Below, piece by piece: positions 35,880 to 50,590 of a stretch of DNA of 64,000 bases. Position 1 is the stretch's first letter; every line of letters begins with the position of its first letter. Below the pieces are notes generated by a model. The model was not told the DNA's origin. It did not search any database and saw nothing but the letters and a program-made list of their open reading frames with translations. The translations under genes and the position numbers were made by a program. The DNA comes from Lamellibrachia satsuma (Eukaryota > Annelida > Polychaeta > Sabellida > Siboglinidae): positions 5,352,001-5,416,000 of the forward strand of contig BSQZ01000026.1 of NCBI GenBank assembly GCA_033239005.1, in the 5' to 3' direction.

Positions 35880-37110
35880 ATTAGTGATATGATGTATGCA
35901 GAGCCTCCTATTGGCCAGTGGTGTGCGCGGAAAGAAAATTGTGGGAAGAAAGCTGCAGCAGGTGAGTTTCAAGTCACTCTGCTTCATTGCACCAACCGAT
36001 CACCAGCTAGAAAAATGTATTGACTTTGAAAAAAAATTATTCCCACCATCCTTCCCAATATATCGGTTAACCTGTGTGTGTATACAAATTCTGGTTGATG
36101 CATTCCAATATTATGTGGGGGACATGCCTTACACGATTAATCTCTCAACATTGTATCATTGGTTGAGTAGCACTTCTAAGAAGTTAACTACTCCAAATGT
36201 TGTTTGGAATGACATAAAAAATGTAGGAGGGATAACTATTATGTTACTATTACCATAGTCTGACTGGTACTAAGATTGTGTAGTCTATGCTAATGGATCT
36301 TTTTCCCTTGTGTTAAAATGCTCAATCTTTATTTAACAGCTAAACAGCACCAGGTTTTTTTGTCAGATGTTTGTGTAAAAATGTGTTTGCATGATTATTA
36401 AGGTAATATCCCCCGCTAAGACATCGAGGAAACTCGGGGTTGTTACAGTATACAATGTTCTACTCGAACTGTATCACGTTAGACAGGTGTGGTCAGCATA
36501 GGGACAATCATGAATATATGTTGTAATAGATTGTTATATATGGTGTCAATAGTAGATAGAAGTTCATTAAGAAATGCGCTCTCTCGTGGGTGGTGACAGC
36601 AACAACAAAAGTTCAATGTGCAGCATTCACTGTTGTGTTTGGAGTCACTAACATTAGTTCAATGTGTAACATGCCCTGTTTTTGCGATGTCAGTAGCTGA
36701 AGCTCAAAGATTAGTGATTGTTGTACATATTGAATATGACACAACTTATTTGTCGTACAAATTTATTGCACGTGGGCATATCTACAACTGTCTTGGTCAT
36801 TTCTATAATAAAATAGTAATGTTTCACTCTATGTAATGGTGACCTTCTCGATGTATATATATAATTGTTTTCGGTGTTTTCTTCTGAATATATCATATCT
36901 CCAAATCTGCAAGTAACATACATACCATGTACCAATATATCTTAATTATAATAAGTCATATTATTCATGATAATGCATAGTAAGCCTACCCAATCAGAAC
37001 AGGTAAAAGTTACTATCTAGAGGGCATTCAATTTAGCATGATCTGCGGGATATCTTATGTCGAAATGTACACTGTTCCTCTTGTATAACCTTCTTAATTT
37101 AAACATACAA
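35880..37110. other. No gene recognised
   Basis: AT-rich flank of the GPCR gene. An AATAAA at about 36806 is a possible distal polyadenylation signal. Open frames of 70-120 codons lack recognisable domains. Confidence 0.45.
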
Positions 37111-37115
37111 CTGGG

Positions 37116-37350
37116 TCAGAAATAAGTTAAACGTGGTACAAAGGTAACGCACAGTATCGAATGCGATGTGTTGGCCCACTGCCCACTGCCTGCCGAACCA
37201 CTTCCGCCCGAGGTAGCCGAGGCTGCGTGTGCACCTACATTGCGCGAAGAAGTGGACCGAGCAGTCAAGTGGCTACGCAGTGGACGCGCCATGGGATGCG
37301 ACTCCGTGCAGCGGAGTACCCGAAGGCGACGGATACTGCTTACTCTGTAG
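37116..37350 (+). pseudogene. LINE fragment (RT-proximal), same family as 3790-5050
   Basis: The frames read LPAEPLPPEVAEAACAPTLR and EEVDRAVKWLRSGRAMGCDS, matching 4800-5040 closely and continuing slightly further toward RT. Both ends are truncated. It is followed directly by a dispersed repeat that also recurs at 62236. Confidence 0.65.
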
Positions 37351-37720
37351 CCAAACACCGGGCATATCAACAGTAAATAAGTTTACCTTATGTTGATACA
37401 TACGCTATTTAAGTTCATATTATACTTGCCATAATTAATCTGTATCTAAGACGCACATTGATACCAAAGAGACGATGGTGCTAATACGTCTCCATTCCTT
37501 ACATTGCTACACTGGTGTTTTGCTTTTTCATTTGATGTTTGCTCTGGTTTATTTAGTGTACGTTGTCAGATTGGAAGGATGTCTTAGTTGAGTGTTGTCC
37601 ACACGTGATATCACCAGTGTCAATTTGCTGCCTTGTGTTATTCCTTATTCCATTGTTAAATCTATCCTGTTTATCTTAGTCACGGTGTACATAGCCCGTT
37701 TTAAGCAATCGTTCCAACAT
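37335..37720 (+). repeat. Dispersed repeat, copy with partner at 62236-63085
   Basis: Shared blocks in order: ACTGCTTACT, CAAACACCGGG, CCATTCATTACATTGCTACA-like, TCTGGTTTATTTAG-GTACG, CAGTGTCAATTT-CTGCC and the CGGTGTAC/GATCGTTCC end. The 62-kb copy has extra sequence at about 62510-62875 and 62935-63000. Continuation at 37720-37960 resembles 5280-5490. Confidence 0.7.
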
Positions 37721-37904
37721 CTTACAAATAAAAGTTTGTGTGCGACTAACCCAGTGTTAAAAGGTGATTCTTTTTCTCCCATCGCTTGCACAATTTGAAA
37801 CACTTACTCATCGCATAATTTGTCATTCCGAGCATGCCTCAGATAAAGTGTTAGAATTCCTATATGAGCTATTTTATTTATTTATACTCCATGAGGGACG
37901 TCAT

Positions 37905-38214
37905 GCGCGCGCGTGCGTGTGTGTATGGATGCGTGGGTGTTTGCGTGCGCGCGTGCGTGCACATACATACATGCATGCATAGATACATACATACATACAT
38001 TCATGCATACATACATACATACATGCATACATACATACATACATACATAAATGCATATACGCAGATATACATAGATACTTACATACATAGATACATACCT
38101 GTTATACATAGATAGATAGATACATACATACATGCAAAAATTTCTTCTTACCTACATACACACATACATGCATACCTATTTACATACGTACATACATAGA
38201 TACATATATACATG

Positions 38215-38257
<43 letters not shown>

Positions 38258-38275
38258 ACCTACCTACCTACCGAC
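37905..38275. repeat. GT/GC-rich, (ACAT)n and (CCTG)n simple repeats
   Basis: A GCGTGCGTGT run (37905-37960) passes into ACAT/GATA tetranucleotides (37965-38210) and then pure CCTG repeats (about 38214-38256) and CCTA repeats. Open frames crossing it are repeat artefacts. Confidence 0.9.
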
Positions 38276-38668
38276 ATACTCGCACACACACGCACACGCA
38301 CACATCCATAATTTTCGCGACAAGTCACCGTTTGCACACATTAAGGCTACAGCATCATGCGCGTATTGACACGAATCGCTTTTGTACCACATTTTCATAT
38401 GCTGTCGTCACGCTTAGGTTTAGTTTACAAAGTAACCCTTTCATTCAATTGGCTCTGAGAGGAAACATTTAAAGTATGTGTTGGGGGGAGGGTTTACATA
38501 TTCATCTGGTCCCCGGCCTCAACCCAGAGTACAAGAGCATTTATTTCTTAGCAATCGCACATTTTGTCACCCAGTTTTTTTACGTGTTGTGTTATAACAA
38601 AGACTTCTTTAAAAAGCTTTAAACTGTAATTGAAGTGAAGAAACCATTGTCTGGTCTGTATAACAACT

Positions 38669-39132
38669 GAAAGGCCGTATCCCAGCGAGTATCACCACTG
38701 AATGGCTATAGCCCAGTGAGTATAATAACTGAATGAATGATCATAGCCCAGTGAGTATCACAACCGAATGAGCATAGTCCAGTGAGTATCAAAACTGATT
38801 GACTGTAACCCAGTGAGTATCACAACTGAATGGCCGTAGCCCAGTGAGACTCACACCAAAATGACCACAGCCCAGTGAGTATCACACCTGAATGACCATA
38901 ACGCAGTGAGTATCACACCAGAATGACCACAGCCCAGTAACTATCACACCTGAATTACCATAACGCAGTGAGTATCAAAACTGAATGGCAGTGGCATAGT
39001 ATGTGTCACAACCGAATGACAGTGGCATATTGTGTATCACAACTGAATGGCAATAGCATAGTGTGTATAACAACTGAATGGCAGTACCATAGTGTGCATC
39101 ACAACTGAATGGCCAGAACCCAACGAGTATAA
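38669..39132. repeat. 31-bp minisatellite, ~15 units
   Basis: Unit about AGTATCACAACTGAATGGCC then ATAGCCCAGTG. Two subtypes are visible: units ending GCCCAGTG or ACGCAGTG in the first two thirds, and units ending GCATAGTGTG in the last third. A higher-order alternation of CATAACGCAGTG and CCACAGCCCAGTG types occurs in the middle. Confidence 0.9.
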
Positions 39133-39723
39133 TGTAATCTTCCTGAACTTATTTTGAAATTTACTCAGCATCTTTTGTCTGAACCTGAATAAAAATATTG
39201 ATTTGCTCGTGTACAATGACGAGAAACCGTGTTATCTGCACGAAGGCAGGGGCATCGCTAACGCCCGTTAGTTCGTTTTGGTGACCTCTGGGGAATCTAC
39301 AACCAGAGAGAAGATCATTTTGACTGACACGGTACATACAGTACACATTATCACAACTCACGAATAATTATTAGTATTCGTCCTAGAGTCCTAGACGGCG
39401 ATATGCAAGTATCGTTGTCGCCCTCGCATGTTCCCTTCTCACAAACACTGAAATAGCATGTTACTTCTCATACACACCATAATCATTTTGTGAATTTCGT
39501 GTTTGAAGGTGAAACATAACTTAAAATGCCGAAAGAAAATATGCTGGCTCAATTGCTACATGCTTTTTTCATACCACACGGTGTGGAAGAATGAAAATAC
39601 AGGGGAAGGCAGGCAGGCAGGCAGGACGGAAGGTTGGCTGGCTGGCTGGCTAGTTTGCTGGGCGCACGCTGGCTGTCTGACAGACACCGAGACATGAACA
39701 TAATATTGGCAATCAATACTCAC

Positions 39724-39819
39724 ATGGCTATAACGAACAACCGTTGTGCACAAACAACCACACTGCCTAAGCCGAGTCCCAACAAAGCCAGGTTGACGTA
39801 CCACAGCCACACGGGATGA
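39724..39819 (-). CDS. Candidate coding exon of a membrane protein (unrecognised)
   Basis: On the minus strand an acceptor (TCTGGTTTCCAG) precedes 96 bases that encode VWLWYVNLALLGLGLGSVVV and end at a strong donor (CAT/GTGAGT). Entering and leaving phases match (1 base in, 2 out), consistent with an internal exon carrying one transmembrane helix. The partner exons are not established; see the small frame at 41562-41323. Confidence 0.35.
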
Positions 39820-40280
39820 CTGGAAACCAGACATGCTCAGTGATGTTCTTCAAAATTCGGTTGAACAACTAACAGTAGCTCGATGCGAATACAGTGTTGA
39901 GACTTAGTAACTGTCAGAGAAATTAGTTATGAAGCATTCATAACTAACTGGCAGACATTGTGTATACGCACCCACGTATCAATAAGAGCAGGGTGATAGT
40001 GCTGCATTGGTGATAGAATTACTGGATATGTCAGTGAAAGGAACGTGGTCCGTAACTGGGACGCAGGCAATGTTTTTTGTTGGATGGAATCATCCGAGCG
40101 AACGACAAACCGTGTATGAACTCACATAGTGCCCGTATAAAGGGATTCCAGCACGGCTACGAGTTGATGTGTTGGAATGATCACTCCAGCGACTGCAGCA
40201 TTTGCACATTTTTTATTTGCCTGCAAACATACGGCTTACCAATACCGCCACGATCAATGTAATAACAACGTGGACACTGA

Positions 40281-40357
40281 CATGTCAATGCTGTGATACA
40301 AGATCAATGTTATGACACTGTGTCATAACACTGATCTTGTATCACATCATTGACATG
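40281..40357. repeat. Long near-perfect palindrome (37-bp arms, 3-nt loop)
   Basis: 40281-40317 and 40321-40357 are reverse complements with two mismatches, separated by CTG. It could form a stable hairpin or cruciform. It lies just before a ~350-bp tandem repeat. Confidence 0.9.
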
Positions 40358-40364
40358 ACATGTG

Positions 40365-41170
<806 letters not shown>

Positions 41171-41322
41171 CAAAAGCAACGGGTAAATACCTTTTAGTGC
41201 TGCAATAATGATGATTACCAATGCTAAAACTATAGGCAAATGGCTGTCAGTAATATAGCAATACGTCCCATCAATATCGGGGAAGGCCATGAGAGTTGAT
41301 ATTATGCCAATTACCATAAATG

Positions 41323-41562
41323 CTATGTAAGTAATACATTTGCTACCAATGCTAAGACAATATACAAATGTCTACCTAACCCAATAGCAAAGAGGTACGC
41401 TAGCAGGGAGTAGAACATGCCAACGAGGAAGACAAAAAACATAGAACAAAATGTATTCTTCGTTTTCTTTTCTTCTTCGTCGAAAGTGTTGAAATCGCCA
41501 ATCTCATAACTGCCTTTCATAGCATATGACGACAGGCATTGACGATGTATGTCGCCATTCAA
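41323..41562 (-). CDS. Small putative membrane protein or first exon (unrecognised)
   Basis: A frame of 79 residues starts MNGDIHRQCLSSYAMKGSY, has an acidic/lysine stretch (DEEEKKTKN) and then a long hydrophobic part with two helices (MFFVFLVGMFYSLLAYLFAI, LYIVLALVANVLL). A second minus frame (41317-41117) directly after it has TM-like SHLPIVLALVIIIIAAL. The two could be exons of one small multi-pass protein, but splice phases I tried did not fit neatly. Confidence 0.35.
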   Translation of the reverse strand: MNGDIHRQCLSSYAMKGSYEIGDFNTFDEEEKKTKNTFCSMFFVFLVGMFYSLLAYLFAIGLGRHLYIVLALVANVLLT

Positions 41563-41842
41563 AGAAAAGGTAAGCTATCTTGCCGCCATCAGTAAACCCT
41601 GTATACGAACTGAGTAGGTACTGCCGACGCAACGTCCGCTACGGTGGCGGTGGCAACAGTGTTTGCCCAGTAAGTCTGCCTTGATTACTTCGTGCGTTGC
41701 ACTGATATCACTCTAGAGATTGATGATGCTAAAATGAGAAAGTTAAAATAACAATATTCTCAGTCAGACCAGATTACATGTTACATGACATATGAGGAAT
41801 TACACATGAGATATTTAGTATAACTCCGTTGAAATATAATAG

Positions 41843-43570
41843 TGTTACGGGCCGTAACAGGCTCGTTAGGTATTAAGACAACGACAATCTTTATGCAAGA
41901 AAACAACGGTCTTTATTAAGTGCTCAAGAAAAGTACCAGACACAAACGCAACCCGACTCTCTATTGGGCCCGTATCATCTCCCTAAAAGCAGACATCCAT
42001 TGAGTTACCGCATGGGACATATCACACACGACACAAATGGCAAAGTCCCTTTCACGTGTATGTAATTAAAAGTAACTAGATGTACGGTTGGTATTAGCAC
42101 TATCGGCATAATGCATATTATTCGATAATTCCCGCAACGGCGCTCCATACACTGGGCGAAGCTGTGACTTGGTCTGATTTGCATCAATTACTCAATAACA
42201 ATGTCGGTGACATGTTACACGATCAGTGTTAGAGTACACTTACTAATGGGCTAATTACACAAACTCAGATAGCTACATTTCTATCATTACCATATTCATA
42301 TAAGGCGTATCTGGCTTACGTGACACGAGCGGTAATAAAGGACGCGGTGGAATTACTCACATTAACGAACATTTAGGTCGAAATATAGTATAAATATATT
42401 ACCAGTACATGCACAACATCAAGTGTAACATCGTCGTTTGGTACATACCCTGGATCATCCCCGTGATATCATATATTACTTTAGCAAAATACTAAACAGG
42501 ACTTCATGGGTAGCATCGCCAAAGACAGAACGGTGTCACAGAGAAATTATGCGCCACGTAAAAGAAAGACGCCCTAGTTCATCACGAGAAGTGGCAGAGT
42601 AGGATATAACCGTACTGCAATGAGCACCTGGTTACATCAGCACTGTTGGTTATGTTCCATTTTCAGGTGATTTTATCTTGTGAGTAATCTCAAATCGATA
42701 ATTTACATTACTAAATTGCTGCATCCTACGCCTTCCGTGACATGTTTGCGTGCATGTTTAAAATAAATGTAATTTGACATTCGACAAGGAGCGGTCGGCA
42801 CGCATCAGTGAACACGCAGAAAGAATCATTGTTCAACATTTAAAAAGGACGCCCACTTTAGACGTCTAGACGTTAAGTTGGGCACAAGCACATTGGCAAT
42901 TGCGTGAACTCAACACATTCAAGTTATTGGTCCATAATGACACAAGGACAACAATTATAGCAACAAACGAAAACTTCATCCGTGTCCGTGCAGTATGCAC
43001 ACGCACGCGCACGCGCACGCGCACGCGCACACGCACGGGTGCTTTTGAAAGACGGAAAGAGTAATAATATACAAGACAATGGCTATGTAATTATATAAGC
43101 TTCACAGACAACTATCACACTATGCTGATAACGAATTTCGCTTCTTGCACCGACAACTGACAAACGCACGTGCTCGAATTAACAATCATTTCGAAATAAA
43201 CATAATTATAGCGAAATAACGAAAAATAGGGTCATCTTTAGATCACAATAAATATAATTAGTTGATAAGTGGGATGAAAATATTAAAAAAGTACCTACTC
43301 AAAAGTGTGACGAATCTAAACACGATGACAATTGTGCACATTATTAACAATTATTGTTTTCATTTCCAAACATGCTTGGTGCACTGTAAATTATGTTGGC
43401 CCATGTGGTCTGTTATACATCTCTTTGCATTGCAGTCAATCTTGAACCCTTCGCTTACCCTATGTTAACACATATATAGATATTTTATTAGTTAACACTA
43501 TGCAGGTTAATATAATTAGTTGAGAATATGAACAGCATTTGACAATATTCTATTCTCACATATATGAAAT
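41843..43570. other. No gene recognised; possible solo LTR edge at 41843
   Basis: At 41843 lies the 17-base palindrome TGTTACGGGCCGTAACA, and a minus-strand AATAAA is near 41912-41917, as at the 3' edge of some gypsy LTRs. The other LTR edge was not found. The rest is AT-rich, with a (CGCA)n run at 42990-43035. Confidence 0.3.
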
Positions 43571-43572
43571 GC

Positions 43573-43781
<209 letters not shown>

Positions 43782-43842
43782 AATTTTTTTCATTGATACA
43801 GGGTGCATTTCATACAATAGTGTGTGTGTGTATCACTTCACT

Positions 43843-46244
<2,402 letters not shown>

Positions 46245-46651
46245 TTGTATCAAATGCACCCTGTATCAATTAAAAAAAATTTAAACGGGGCGATGGATTC
46301 ACTCACGATTGCCCATCTGAGAACTGGAACAACACGTACATGTAATAGGATCAATCGTATTGTGATATTTCACGTGCACAAAGGTGTGACCAGTTGAAGT
46401 TAGTGGATGTGGCCAATCAAATGAATGTTGTTCAATAGTCCCAGTAAGGGACAAAACAACAATAACTATAGTTGTTATAGTTATCCACCTCATTAAGTCC
46501 AAGTTAACTAATTATTGTTGTGCATGTTCTTATAATTCGGAATCATGTGTTTGTACGGTAATGCCGTTTAATAACTAAACAAGACATTCGACCATGCCCG
46601 AAATCTTGTATTGCAGACATACATGACCATTGTTGAGATTTTTGCTGAATG

Positions 46652-46996
46652 TGTTATTATGCGGGGAACGTGAGGACACCTGTGCCAACTCTGAGTTCAT
46701 TATGTAAAAGTTTTACTTTTGTTTTTGTTCGCCTACCTTAAACACAATCCTACTGCTGGCACGGTCTCACGGAAAATATAAACTATAGTCCTGTACTTGT
46801 TCTCCTGTTCATTGTTTTCACGATATTCTTGTCATACTAATCTTAAATTCTTAAAATGTTTTTGTGACATGTTGTATTATATGGTGACCCTAGCGATCAT
46901 CAGTGTACTAATTAGCCAATCAATAAAGAGCAGGTGTGTGTGCCGTGGCCCATACAATGACGTGTTGCTATGTTGAAATAATCACAGCATATTACA
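46652..46996 (+). repeat. Putative 5' LTR of the Ty3/gypsy element
   Basis: The end (ATTACA) is fixed by the primer-binding site that follows; the start (TGTTATTATG) is less certain. A TATA-like AATATAAA near 46774 and AATAAA near 46922 fit LTR promoter and polyadenylation signals. No matching 3' LTR remains because the element is truncated at 49675. Confidence 0.55.
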
Positions 46997-47010
46997 TGGT
47001 GTCGGAAGCG
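46997..47010 (+). promoter_or_regulatory. Primer-binding site of the gypsy element
   Basis: TGGTGTCGGAAGCG follows the LTR end directly and begins with TGG, complementary to the CCA end of a tRNA. The priming tRNA was not determined. Confidence 0.5.
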
Positions 47011-47023
47011 GTAAGATCGTAAA

Positions 47024-49675
47024 ATGTCGCTCGAATTCCGGCCGCCGGACAGTATACGTCTGTCAGGCAATCTTGCCGACAATTGGCGTTTATGGAAACA
47101 GCGATTTAACCTGTTTATGACGGCCACAGAGAGCGACGCAAAAGTCGACAACATAAAAATCGCCATGCTGTTGGCTTCGACTGGACCAGACGCACTCGAA
47201 CGATGCAACCATTTCACCTTCGATGAGGCTGCCGGCGAAGACAGCAAAAGCTACGTTCAAGTAATGCAAAAGTTCGAAGATCACTTCAATGGTCTACAAC
47301 GAACTGTATTCAGCCGATACCAGTTCTGGACATACAGGCGGGCCGAACAACATCCGTTTGTTGATTACCTGACAGCAATACAAAACTTAGCAGAAGCATA
47401 TGAGTTTGCAGAGAAAGAAAACATGATTCGAGGCAAAATCGTGTTTTCTATTGCGCTCCATGAGAAAGCCCTGAAGGAGCGGCTCTTGAGACAAGATAAC
47501 TTAACCCTAACTAAAACACGTGATCAATGCGTTGCGTTTGAGGTTACACAGAATGAGGTCAGGTCAATGTCAACACACGACACACAATCAATCACAGAGA
47601 AGGCGGTCAACTACGTAAAAAGACGTCGTGTGAAGCAAGATACAAAGTCTACTCCCTTCTCTCAGCGTAGCAACCAAGGATACTCGTCATAAAAGAACGA
47701 CCACCGTGCCGCCACCAGTGCAAACAAATACCAGCTATGCAGACGCTGCGTGCATGAAGCGCGCAAGTGCCCAGCGTACGGCGCTACGTGTTACAAGTGC
47801 AACGGGCGAAACCACTACTCAGCAGTGTGTAAATCTAAATCAATGCACGCTGTGATGACACCGCATGGTCATGATGAAGACAGCAGTGAGGATGAGTGCT
47901 TCCTTCACTCGGTTGTCAAATGTGTCGAATCGTTACAACACGATGCATCGTCTTCATGGTACTCGTACGTCAATGTCTGCAATTCACGCATAAAGATGAA
48001 GGTAGACACGGGTGCAGAGACAAATACGATGCCAACGAAAACATGGAAGCACATCAGAGATAAGCCAAAACTGAACTGCAGCTCTGTCGTTCTCAAAACT
48101 CTTGGAGGCGGAGTAGTCGAACATGACGGTTGCTGAAGTGACGCTTCAAGTTGGTGACAAACGCATTACTGCCGAGCTGTACGTCACCAGAGAGAAGTGT
48201 GTGCCGATTTTAGGACTTGAGGTCAGCGTGGCTCTTGGTCTGGTGCAGCCAGGCTATAATCTCGTGACGTCACAAGGTGATCGAGTCCAACATATAGACG
48301 CAGTCGAGGCAACCGCGCCAGCAATCACGATGGACACGCTCGAGAACGAATACAAATACGTATTCACTGGTCTTGGCTGCTATCCTGGCAAATGCCACAT
48401 CGAATTTAACCCAGGAGCGCAGCATGTCATCGACCCTCCAAGACGGGTACCGCAGGCTCTGTACGAACCACTACGAGAGAAGTCGAAGAAGTTAGAAGCA
48501 CAAGGCGTCATCATCACAGTCGACGAACCAACCGACTGGGTGAATAGCCTCGTCATAATGGAGAAGCGGGACGGGTCTCTTTGTCTGTGTTTAGATCCAT
48601 AAGAACATTCGCAGAGAACACTTCCAGATTCCGACGTTCACAGAAATCAGTACGCAGTTGGGAGGTGCACGACTACTCACCATTCTCGACCAGAAGGTTA
48701 CCGCGTCTTCAACTGATAATGCTCCGACTGCTGCGGTACAAACTGTCTATTCGATACGTACAAGGGTCTAAAATGTACATTGCTGAAACCCTGTCACGTG
48801 CATTTTGTCAACAGACTCGCAGCCAGAGCACAACAACGTCTCTAAGTACTTCTCTGCTACGCCACAGAAGCTACAAGCACTGAAGGATGCGTCACTGAAC
48901 GTTGACGTGCAGAACCAGATCAGGCGATACGTCATGCATGGCTGGCCGAAATACAAAGACAACGCGTCTCCACAACTACACGCATATTGGGAAATCCGAG
49001 ATGAGATCCACTGTGAGGATGATTTGCTCCTCGCGGGTGAGAAACTCGTAGTGCCCAACGCAATGAGAGGCGAGATGTTGTCAAGGATACACGAAGGTCA
49101 CCTGGGCATAGAAAAGTGTCGCGCTAGCGCTCGTGAGATCATGTACTGGCCCAACATGTCTGCTGACATCGAGGAAACAGTAGCCCAGTGTGCTACTTGT
49201 GCAACATTCAGGAGGCAGAACAACAAACAACCGATGATCCCTCATGAGATACCCGATCGACCTTGGGCAAAGGTCGGCGCAGATATCTCCTCGTTCAAGG
49301 ACCACGATTACTTAGTAGTCGTCGATTACTTCTCAAAATTTCCAGAGGTAGAGCAACTCACCTGCAAAAATGCAAATGGCGTCATCTCTGTACTAAGGCA
49401 AATCTTCGCATGACACGGAATACCAGAAACGATGATATCTGACAACATGCCGTTCCTGAGTCACATGATGGCGAGCTATGCTACTGAGATGGGATTCGAA
49501 ATCGTCACAAACAGTCCGAGGTACGCGCAGTCCAATGGCCAGAGCGAGAAGTTTGTTGGCATCGTGAAATCGTTCATGCGCAAAGCGCACGAGGAAGGAC
49601 GCGACTTCTGGATGTCTCTCCTGCAATACCAGTTCGCCACGAGCGGTCCACGCGATATCTCTTTTGAGATGCTCC
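47024..49675 (+). pseudogene. Ty3/gypsy gag-pol, internally deleted and 3'-truncated
   Basis: Gag (47024-47692) starts MSLEFRPPDSIRL and ends at an in-frame TAA (47690-47692). The same frame then gives a CCHC knuckle (CYKCNGRNHYSAVC, 47789-47830) and an aspartic protease (VDTGAET, DTG at 48005-48013). A frameshift near 48118 leads to the RT start (EPTDWVNSLV, LCLDP) with a stop at 48600-48602. Most RT and RNase H are deleted at about 48700, where the RNase H tail (MYIAETLSRAF) follows. Integrase has its HHCC finger (HEGHLG..CATC) and catalytic Asp, Asp, Glu blocks (GADIS, SDNMPF, SNGQSEKFV), with a TGA at 49411-49413. The end is lost at the Polinton junction. Confidence 0.85.
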
Positions 49676-50037
49676 ATCAAACGTCTGGCTTTGGCCTGCA
49701 TGGTCTTGGGAACGGTGTCCACGAAGTCGGCCTCTATTCCGCTACTAGGAGTTCTTACTGCTCCCTCCGCCACCCGCGCCCCGGTCCCGCCCACGACTCG
49801 TTCACCGCGACCACGCGTACCGGTTCCTTGACGTGTTTATAGGACAAGACGTTGTACCGTTGCAACACCTAGTTATACAATGTTACCTTGGTCCTGTCGT
49901 CGAGGTCCTTTCTATCGAGGATGGTCATCATCTCGTCATCGAGGACTTGCACCTTCTTACCTAAGGTATCAGTCGGGGGTGGGGGTGGTGGTGGTGAACG
50001 AAGGGTGTCCAACAATCGCGGGATCCACCAAGGCCAT
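49676..50037 (-). pseudogene. Polinton gene remnant (unknown function), truncated
   Basis: The likely start is the ATG at 50037 (MALVDP), with a frameshift within the first dozen codons. Then come a proline run, LGKKVQVLDDEMMTILDRKD, a stop at 49871-49869 with the frame continuing (VLQRYNVLSYKHVKEPVRV), and a last piece in another frame (VDTVPKTMQAKARRLMEHL) that ends at the gypsy junction. Confidence 0.5.
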
Positions 50038-50182
50038 TTTGCGTGCGTGTTCCATATCTCTACCTCTTGAGCAGCACCTCTCGGAGCAAGGGTAGAAAGA
50101 CCGAACTTGCCGACGGTGCTAGGAAGGCCGATATGAAGCCCCCGGTCTGTCCCTCGCCAACCTCCTGTTGCAGTAAGATGCG

Positions 50183-50434
50183 TCACCTCCTGGCGGCGGG
50201 TGTTCGTCTCTGAGACAATTCGCGTAATTTCGTCCTGTATTTACTCAAACGTCGCCTCTGTAAATCGCTCAATGGAATGTTCTTTTTTAATATGTTATAA
50301 GCACACTAGGCCAGTGCACACAGCAGATCGACGTCGGCGTCGGCGTTGACGATGATGACTCTTCTCAGTTTGGTGCTCTTGTATCTGTTCAGAGCCTGTA
50401 TACACAGGAAGTGTCTCTTCACCAGGTCAGACAT
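50183..50434 (-). pseudogene. Small basic Polinton protein, one in-frame stop
   Basis: The ATG at 50434 overlaps the end of the preceding gene. The 84-codon frame reads MSDLVKRHFLCIQALNRYK, and an in-frame TAG at 50308-50306 interrupts it. It continues in the same frame with an Arg/Lys-rich end (LQRRRLSKYRTKL) to a TGA at 50185-50183. Size and basic character fit a DNA-associated accessory protein, but its function is unknown. Confidence 0.5.
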
Positions 50435-50590
50435 GGTACGAATGAAGAGACGAACCACACACGTGGTCTTCTTATACCTTTGGTAGGTACACGTACTGAA
50501 CACCATCGTTTGGAAAGATGGTCGTGTCGCAGACGCATGTCCTCGGGCGTGTCCTGTTTGAGATCGACCAATAGATAGCCGTACGGTACC
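50419..50590 (-). pseudogene. C-terminus of a Polinton gene (unknown function)
   Basis: The minus strand reads LVPYGYLLVDLKQDTPEDM and RLRHDHL before a stop. An alternative frame over the last part (FPNDGVQYVYLPKV, then stop) looks more like a natural end, so a one-base frameshift is likely. The upstream remainder is cut off at the adjoining repeat. The protein recurs in invertebrate Polinton clusters; I do not know its role. Confidence 0.5.

Larger units (their letters stand above)
49676..50590 (-). mobile_element. Second Polinton/Maverick fragment (different genes), decayed
   Basis: The minus strand carries three short, closely packed gene remnants of the kind found beside F54H12.2/F54H12.3-type genes: the end of one (PYGYLLVDLKQDTPEDMRLR), an 84-codon basic gene, and a longer one (LGKKVQVLDDEMMTILDRKD). 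GC and CG content are high, as in the first fragment. The left edge is fused to the gypsy integrase, and the right edge to the same repeat that follows the first fragment. Confidence 0.65.

Noticed and set aside
37882..38133. Met/Tyr/Cys-rich minus frame and its plus partner
   Set aside because: Produced by the ACAT/GATA simple repeat.
38669..39132. CRISPR-like array
   Set aside because: Units are contiguous 31-bp tandem repeats without unique spacers, in an animal genome.
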